DNA from: Verrucomicrobiota bacterium
Lineage (GTDB): Bacteria; Verrucomicrobiota; Verrucomicrobiia; Opitutales; Opitutaceae
DNA length: 10,740 nucleotides
Assembly (NCBI GenBank): GCA_023430565.1
Contig: JAEZAD010000234.1
Span: forward strand, 1 to 10,740
Direction of reading: 5' to 3'
Within the stretch, counting starts at the first letter, position 1. Each line of letters starts with the position of its first letter. The notes under the pieces are model-generated. The model had not been told where the DNA came from and did not search any database. It saw only the letters and a program-made list of their open reading frames with translations. Below, piece by piece: positions 6,442 through 10,740 of this stretch. The position numbers were made by a program, and so were the translations under genes.

Positions 6442-6555
6442 CTGCGGGCGTGGCGGTTGTCCACTCGCTGGCGCTCGCGGCAACTAAACAACACACACAA
6501 CCCGCAGGTGGTGTGACGGCGAAGGTTCGCCGTTGCCTGCCTGCGGTTCTGTTTT
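6442..6555 (+). promoter_or_regulatory. Structured leader before the hybrid kinase: nested and competing inverted repeats
   Basis: An inner stem pairs ACGGCGAA (6516-6523) with TTCGCCGT (6526-6533). An outer stem pairs CCGCAGG (6502-6508) with CCTGCGG (6540-6546), followed by TTCTGTTTT. The same CCCGCAG (6501-6507) can instead pair with CTGCGGG (6442-6448), so the two outer pairings exclude each other. This may be the cytochrome's terminator, an attenuator for the kinase gene, or both. The T-run is short and interrupted. I match it to no known riboswitch. An A/C-rich stretch (6486-6500) separates the arms. Confidence 0.45.
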
Positions 6556-6580
6556 ATCGCTGAACGCCTTCAAACCTGCG

Positions 6581-9325
6581 ATGGTGCGACCGGACTCCCC
6601 CACTCCACCGACCGATGCGGCGAATGCGGAACTCGCGCGCGTGCAGGAGGCGTTGCGGCTGAGCGAGGCGAGCCGGCGGAAGTCGCAGACGTTTTTCGAG
6701 AAGAGCTTCGAGGCGAGTCCGGCGTTCATGACGATCGCGCGGATCGCGGACGGGAAATTGATCGAGGTGAACTCGGCGTTTGTGCGGGGTTCGGGTTATA
6801 CGCGCGAGGAGGCGATCGGGCGGTCGACGCTTGAGCTCAATCTGTGGGTGGAACCGGGGCAGCGGGACGAATTTGTCCGCCGCATGCAGGTCGATGGGAA
6901 GGCGCGGGATTTCGTGGCGGAGTTTCGCGCGAAGACGGGCGAGGTGCGGACGCTGCTGTTGAATGCGGACGTGATTCACATCGAGGGGCCGCCGTGCATG
7001 GTGACGGTGGCGATCGACATCACGGAGCGGCAGCGGCGGGAGCAGGTGCAGGCGGCGACGTATGAGATTTCGCAGGCGGTGCTGGCAGGCGGAGATCTGG
7101 GGGCGTTGTTCAAGGAGATGCACCGGATCATCGGCGGGCTGATGCCGGCGCGGAATTTTTACGTGGCGCTGTTGAATGAGGACGGGAGCGAGCTGTCGTT
7201 TCCGTTTTTCGTCGACGAGCACGTGGCGGGGGCGCCGCCGCGGAAGCCGGGCAATGGGTTCAGCGAATATGTGTTGTTCACCGGCGAGCCGTTGCTGGCG
7301 ACGGCGGACGAGCTGGTGCGGATATTGGCGGCGCGCGGGTTTTATCAGAAGCTGGACCGGCCGGCGGCGCAGCGGCTGGGGGCGCCGTTGCGGATCGGCG
7401 GAAGGACGATCGGGGTGATCGCGTTGCAGGATTACGAGAATCCGCAGGCATTTACCGAGGAGGACAAGCGGCTGCTGACCTTCGTGGCGGATCAGATGGC
7501 GGCGGCGGTGCACCGGCGCGGGGCGGAGGAGGCGTTGCGGCGGGCGGAGCTGCAGTATCGCGGGATTTTCGAGAATGCGTTGGAGGGGTTGTATCAGACG
7601 ACGCCGGACGGACGGTTTTTGAAGGCGAATCCGGCGATGGCGCGGATGTGCGGCTACGATTCTCCGGAGGAGCTGATCCGCGGGATGAATGACATCGGGC
7701 ACCAGCTTTACGTGGTGCGCGGGCGGCGGGCGGAATTTCTGCGGCGGATCGAGCAGTGCGACGCGCTGATGGATTTCGAGTCGGAGATGCGGCGGCGGGA
7801 CGGATCGACGGTGTGGGTGAGCGAGTCGGTGCGGGTGGTGCGCGACGCGCAAGGCAAGGTGAGCCATTTCGAAGGCGTGGCGGTGGACATCACGCAGCAG
7901 CGGGAAGCGGAGCAGGCCTTGCGGCAGGCGAAGGAAGCGGCGGATGCGGCGAGCCGGGCGAAGAGTTATTTTCTCGCAAGCGTGAGCCACGAGCTGCGGA
8001 CGCCGTTGAATGGAATTCTCGGATACACACAGATCCTGCGGCGCGATCCGGCGCTCGGGGCAAAGCAGCGGGACGGCGTGCGGGTGATCCACGAGTCGGC
8101 GGAACACCTGCTGGCGTTGATCAACGACGTGCTGGATCTTTCGAAGATCGAGGCGGGGCGGATCGAGCTGCAGGCGGCGGATTTCGACCTGGTGGAATTC
8201 GTGGCGGGCGTGGAGCGGGTGTTTGTGCCGCGGGCGCGGGACAAGGGGCTTTTGTTGGAGACGCAGTTGGACGCGGATGTGCCGCGATGGGTGCGGGGCG
8301 ACGAGCAGCGGCTGCGGCAGGTGGTGTTCAATCTCGTGGCGAATGCGGTGACGTTCACGACGCGCGGCGGCGTGGTGCTGTCGGTGAAAGTCGACGGCGA
8401 GGCGCTGTGTTTTTCGGTGAGCGACACGGGGCCGGGGATGGTGCCGGAGGACATGGGAAAGCTGTTCGAACCGTTCACGCAGCTCGGGGCGCCGCGGGCG
8501 GGCGGGACGGGATTGGGACTGGCGATCAGCCGGAGTTTGGTGGAGCGGATGGGCGGGCGGTTGCAGGTGGAGAGCAAGCCGGGTTGGGGCAGCCGGTTTT
8601 GGTTTGCGGTGCGATTGCCAGAGGCGGCGGCGGGGAGTGCGGGCACGAGCTCGGGGCTGCGACGGGTGTCGGGTTACGAGGGCGACGTGAAACGCGTGCT
8701 GGTGGTGGACGATCACGCGGCGAATCGCGCGTTGTTGATGGATTTGTTGGGGCCGGTGGGATTCGAGCTGGCGCAGGCGGTGGATGGGGCGGAGGCGTTG
8801 AAGGAAGTGGAGCGGTTCGAGCCGGATCTGGTGTTGATGGATCTGCGATTGCCGGGAGCGATCGACGGGTTGGAGGCGACGCGGCGGCTGCGGGCGCGGG
8901 AGAAGACGGAGGGCGAAAACGGGCGGCGGCGGGCGATCGTGGCGGTGTCGGCGAGTGCGTATGATGTGGATCGCAGCGAGTGCATTGCGGCGGGGTGCGA
9001 TGCATTTCTGGCGAAGCCGTTTCGCGAGGATGAATTGTGGGGTGCGATCGAGCGGGTGTTGGGGTTGACGTGGAAGACGGTCGATCCGGAGGAGACGCGC
9101 ACGCCGTTTCCGCTGGTGGTGGAGCCGCCGCCGGTCGAGGAGGCGAAGGCGATCCACGAACTGGCGGCGAAGGGCGACGTGGTGGCGATTCGCGAGCGGG
9201 CGCAGGCGCTGGTGGGGCGGGATGCGAAGTATCAGGCGTTCGCGCAGGGCGTGCTGGATCTGGCGGGGCGGTTCAAGATGAAGGCGATCCGGCAGTTTGT
9301 GGGGCGGTATATCAACCACGGATGA
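6581..9325 (+). CDS. Hybrid sensor histidine kinase, PAS-GAF-PAS-HisKA-HATPase-REC
   Basis: The protein is 914 residues from ATG 6581 (MVRPDSPTPP). A TTG at 6533 in the same frame lies inside the leader hairpin and is less likely. No strong transmembrane helix or signal peptide is visible, so it is probably a cytoplasmic sensor. Domains: coiled N-terminal helix (12-40), PAS (about 41-147, ending IDITER), GAF (about 155-312), PAS (about 320-440, ending VDITQQ), HisKA with H470 in SVSHELRTPLNG, HATPase with N588 in NLVANAVTFT, DTGPG at 615-619 and GTGLGL at 642-647, then a receiver with D710-D711, phosphoacceptor D754 (LVLMDLRLPG), S790 and K812. All catalytic residues are present. The N-box has T where NAxKFT is usual. 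Residues about 840-914 form a helical extension (KAIHELAAKGDVVAIRERA; GRFKMKAIRQF) like the tails of some hybrid kinases. The last three residues, NHG, and the stop come from a dispersed repeat. The signal is unknown. Confidence 0.95.
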   Translation: MVRPDSPTPPTDAANAELARVQEALRLSEASRRKSQTFFEKSFEASPAFMTIARIADGKLIEVNSAFVRGSGYTREEAIGRSTLELNLWVEPGQRDEFVRRMQVDGKARDFVAEFRAKTGEVRTLLLNADVIHIEGPPCMVTVAIDITERQRREQVQAATYEISQAVLAGGDLGALFKEMHRIIGGLMPARNFYVALLNEDGSELSFPFFVDEHVAGAPPRKPGNGFSEYVLFTGEPLLATADELVRILAARGFYQKLDRPAAQRLGAPLRIGGRTIGVIALQDYENPQAFTEEDKRLLTFVADQMAAAVHRRGAEEALRRAELQYRGIFENALEGLYQTTPDGRFLKANPAMARMCGYDSPEELIRGMNDIGHQLYVVRGRRAEFLRRIEQCDALMDFESEMRRRDGSTVWVSESVRVVRDAQGKVSHFEGVAVDITQQREAEQALRQAKEAADAASRAKSYFLASVSHELRTPLNGILGYTQILRRDPALGAKQRDGVRVIHESAEHLLALINDVLDLSKIEAGRIELQAADFDLVEFVAGVERVFVPRARDKGLLLETQLDADVPRWVRGDEQRLRQVVFNLVANAVTFTTRGGVVLSVKVDGEALCFSVSDTGPGMVPEDMGKLFEPFTQLGAPRAGGTGLGLAISRSLVERMGGRLQVESKPGWGSRFWFAVRLPEAAAGSAGTSSGLRRVSGYEGDVKRVLVVDDHAANRALLMDLLGPVGFELAQAVDGAEALKEVERFEPDLVLMDLRLPGAIDGLEATRRLRAREKTEGENGRRRAIVAVSASAYDVDRSECIAAGCDAFLAKPFREDELWGAIERVLGLTWKTVDPEETRTPFPLVVEPPPVEEAKAIHELAAKGDVVAIRERAQALVGRDAKYQAFAQGVLDLAGRFKMKAIRQFVGRYINHG

Positions 9326-9370
9326 ACACGGATCAGGGAACCACGAATGGACACGAATTCACACGAATGG
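9314..9370. repeat. Dispersed repeat of the AACCACGGATGAACACGGAT type
   Basis: The stretch consists of degenerate near-tandem units: AACCACGGATGAACACGGAT at 9314-9333, then AACCACGAATGGACACGAAT at 9339-9358 and ACACGAATGG at 9361-9370. The core ACACGAAT/ACACGGAT recurs every 10 or so bases. The low G-skew and different composition set it apart from the flanking genes. I recall such units as common intergenic repeats in Verrucomicrobia- and Planctomycetes-like genomes. It overlaps the end of the hybrid kinase and supplies its stop codon. Confidence 0.75.
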
Positions 9371-9383
9371 GGCGGGGGTCGAA

Positions 9384-9413
9384 CTGGATTCTTCGCTGCG
9401 CTCAGAATGACAG
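9384..9413. repeat. Dispersed repeat, 'CHSERSEE' type
   Basis: The core is GGATTCTTCGCTGCGCTCAG followed by AATGACAG, with ATTCT (9388-9392) and AGAAT (9404-9408) as inverted ends. On the - strand it translates to the familiar spurious peptide CHSERSEES. I recall this sequence as a widespread intergenic repeat in many bacterial genomes, often mis-annotated as protein. It sits directly behind the 9314-9370 repeat and just before the next gene's ribosome binding site. Confidence 0.75.
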
Positions 9414-9414
9414 A

Positions 9415-9423
9415 GGAGGGAGG
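9415..9423 (+). promoter_or_regulatory. Strong Shine-Dalgarno for the REC-kinase
   Basis: GGAGGGAGG ends 5 bases before the GTG at 9429. It decides that start, which also places the receiver's first strand at the N-terminus. It begins one base after the dispersed repeat and may derive from the repeat's edge. Confidence 0.7.
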
Positions 9424-9428
9424 AAGGC

Positions 9429-10511
9429 GTGAGTGAGACGATTTTGATTGTGGACGATACGCCGGCGAATTTGGGCGTGCTGGTGGAGACGCTGGGGGCG
9501 GCGGGGTATCGGCTGATGGTGGCGGAGGATGGCGAGGAGGCGCTGGCGCAGACGGAGCAGACGCGGCCGGATTTGATTTTGTTGGACGTGATGATGCCGG
9601 GGATCGACGGGTTCGAGACGTGCCGGCGGTTGAAGCAGCGGGAGGCGACGCGCGACGTGCCGGTGTTGTTCATGACGGCGTTGAGCGAGACGGGGGACAA
9701 GGTGAAGGCGTTCGCGGCGGGCGGGGTGGACTACATCACGAAACCGATCGAGCACGAGGAGGCGCTGGCGCGGGTGCGGACGCATCTGACGTTACGGCGG
9801 CTGCGGCGCGAGCTGGAGGAGCAGCTGGCGTTGAAGGAAAAGTTCATGCAGGTGGCGGGGCACGATCTGCGGAATCCGCTCTGCTTGATTTTGATGTCGG
9901 GGGCGCTGGCGCGCCGGGAAAAAAATGTGCCGCCGAGGGTGCTGGCGTGTTTGGACAACATTGCGGATTCGACGATGCAGATGCGGCGAATCATCGACAC
10001 GTTTCTGGAGATTCGCGGGCCGGCGGAAGGTGGCGGGGCGGTGGGACGGGCGGATCTGCGGCTGATCGCGAAGGCGGCGGTGCGGCAGCATTCGCTGGCG
10101 GCGGAGCAGAAAGAGATCGCGTTGTCGTGCGAGGAGGAAGACGGCGAGCTGCCGCTGGCGGCGTGCGATGCGGCGCTGGCGTATCAGGCGTTCGCGAACT
10201 ATGTGAGCAATGCGTTGAAGTTCACGCGGCGGGGCGGACGGGTGACGGTGCGGGTGCGCGGAGCGGCGGGCGGAACGATGTTGCGGGTGGAGGTGGCCGA
10301 CAGCGGTCCGGGCGTGGCGGAGGGCGAGCGGGGAAAATTGTTTCGAGAGCGAGCGGGGGTGTCCGTGAAGCCGACCGGCGGCGAAGAGACGCACGGCGTG
10401 GGGCTTTCGATCGTGAAGCATTTGATCGAGTCGCAGTGCGGGATCGTGGGGGCGGATTTTCCCGCGGGGGGCGGGAGTGTGTTTTGGTTCGAGGTGCCGG
10501 TGGTGGCGTGA
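9429..10511 (+). CDS. Receiver-histidine kinase fusion (REC-HisKA-HATPase)
   Basis: The protein is 360 residues from GTG 9429. An N-terminal receiver (about 3-120) has D9-D10, phosphoacceptor D53 in LLDVMMPGIDG, T83 and K105 in YITKPIEHEE. A coiled linker (120-140) leads to HisKA with H145 in VAGHDLRNPL, and then a HATPase with N261 in NYVSNALKFT, DSGPG at 291-295, KPTGGEETHGVGLSI (314-328) and a final strand SVFWFEVPV. The key residues are intact. There is no sensor, transmembrane or DNA-binding domain, so the input is most likely phosphate from another kinase, plausibly the hybrid kinase 103 bases upstream. The output partner is unknown. The two genes run in the same direction but are separated by dispersed repeats, so co-transcription is possible but unproven. 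Codons are strongly G-ending. Confidence 0.95.
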   Translation: MSETILIVDDTPANLGVLVETLGAAGYRLMVAEDGEEALAQTEQTRPDLILLDVMMPGIDGFETCRRLKQREATRDVPVLFMTALSETGDKVKAFAAGGVDYITKPIEHEEALARVRTHLTLRRLRRELEEQLALKEKFMQVAGHDLRNPLCLILMSGALARREKNVPPRVLACLDNIADSTMQMRRIIDTFLEIRGPAEGGGAVGRADLRLIAKAAVRQHSLAAEQKEIALSCEEEDGELPLAACDAALAYQAFANYVSNALKFTRRGGRVTVRVRGAAGGTMLRVEVADSGPGVAEGERGKLFRERAGVSVKPTGGEETHGVGLSIVKHLIESQCGIVGADFPAGGGSVFWFEVPVVA

Positions 10512-10540
10512 CGGCGGGTGCGGACGCGCTCGATCGGTTA

Positions 10541-10610
10541 TCGTGCTCTTGATCGTGATTCGTGCTCGTGATCTGCGTGAGAGCACGAGCACGAGCAGGA
10601 GCAGGAGCAC
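10541..10610. repeat. Hexamer-based inverted repeat, possible terminator
   Basis: The right arm is five tandem hexamers GAGCA[C/G] (10581-10610). The left arm (10541-10573) holds degenerate copies of the complementary GTGCTC and GTGATC. TCGTGCTCGTG (10560-10570) pairs perfectly with CACGAGCACGA (10584-10594) over 11 bp with a 13-base loop. It begins 29 bases after the REC-kinase stop. No T-run follows, so it is either a non-canonical terminator or a simple-sequence repeat. Nothing recognisable lies in 10512-10540. Confidence 0.65.
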
Positions 10611-10616
10611 GGTGAC

Positions 10617-10625
10617 GGGGGGGGG
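10617..10625 (+). other. Run of nine G
   Basis: This is the longest homopolymer I noticed in the window. It is 45 bases before the putative last gene's start, where length changes could alter promoter spacing, or it could be a sequencing-error site. Confidence 0.5.
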
Positions 10626-10669
10626 AAATGTCGGCTCGCGCGGGGGCGGTGGGTGCGTAGGTTTTCGGT

Positions 10670-10740
10670 GTGGAGCCGACGCAGATTCATCATCCGCCTT
10701 CGCCGAAGAAGCCGAGTTATCCGGTGCGGAGCGGGTTGCG
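10670..10740 (+). CDS. Probable start of a further gene, cut by window end
   Basis: From GTG 10670 the frame stays open to the last base (23 codons, beginning MEPTQIHHPPSPKKPSYPVR). Most codons end in G or C in the pattern of the neighbouring + strand genes. The N-terminus is Pro/Lys-rich and looks like a cytoplasmic lead-in. There is no clear Shine-Dalgarno. An overlapping GTG at 10668 in another frame gives an Arg-rich product and is less likely. The fragment is too short to assign a family. Confidence 0.35.
   Translation, partial: MEPTQIHHPPSPKKPSYPVRSGL

Noticed and set aside
6554..9319. A 921-codon open frame on the - strand opposite the hybrid kinase
   Set aside because: It is dominated by H, R, P, Q and L. 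This is the mirror of codons ending in G: the reverse complement of NNG begins with C and can never be a stop. The kinase on the + strand has clear domains.
9314..9370. Possible CRISPR or attachment-site array from the repeated ACACGAAT units
   Set aside because: The units are about 10 bases apart, degenerate and without spacers. There is no cas, integrase or transposase gene nearby.
9359..9700. Open frame on - containing CHSERSEES
   Set aside because: This is the known spurious translation of a dispersed nucleotide repeat, continuing antisense into the REC-kinase gene.
10628..10660. Ten-codon frame ATG...TAG ahead of the last gene
   Set aside because: It is too short to support, with no Shine-Dalgarno separate from the G-run and nothing like a leader-peptide signature.
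1..10740. tRNA, rRNA, insertion sequence or prophage genes
   Set aside because: I saw no cloverleaf or rRNA-like segment, no transposase or integrase frame and no terminal inverted repeats with target duplications.

Overview
The window is a stretch of very GC-rich bacterial chromosome. I infer a member of the Verrucomicrobiota, probably Opitutaceae-like. The grounds are base composition, genes that start without a Shine-Dalgarno sequence behind C/A-rich leaders, and intergenic repeats of the AACCACGGATGAACACGGAT type, which I recall from that group. This rests on memory and pattern, not on a search. The + strand is strongly G-rich: most + strand genes use G-ending codons and the one - strand gene uses C-ending codons. 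That bias also explains the very long meaningless antisense reading frames.

Layout. Positions 1-3864 hold the 3' part of a very large AsmA-like envelope protein with three internal repeats. A small secreted protein of unknown function (3861-4301) is translationally coupled to it. Facing these on the - strand is a NarL/FixJ-type response regulator (4415-5035), with a short palindrome between the convergent genes. Its divergent upstream region (5036-5217) holds two GC-rich hairpins and then a + strand cluster: a small membrane protein (5218-5424), a single-domain globin (5460-5885), a clear intrinsic terminator or attenuator (5917-5948), and an exported monohaem cytochrome c (5980-6429). A leader rich in inverted repeats precedes a 914-residue hybrid histidine kinase (PAS-GAF-PAS-HisKA-HATPase-REC plus a C-terminal extension, 6581-9325). 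Two dispersed repeats (9314-9413) lie between it and a second sensor protein with REC-HisKA-HATPase order (9429-10511). The window ends with a hexamer-based inverted repeat, a run of nine G and the probable start of another gene.

How the genes may work together. The two kinases carry intact phosphotransfer residues and are arranged like a multistep phosphorelay without its own DNA-binding output. The NarL-type regulator about 1.5 kb away is a possible output, but nothing in the sequence proves it. The globin and cytochrome c suggest a haem, oxygen, NO or redox theme. No complete new defence or mobile system is visible. The less ordinary points are the repeated AsmA-like protein, the altered CD-corner of the globin, the two structured leaders, and a dispersed repeat that supplies the kinase's stop codon.
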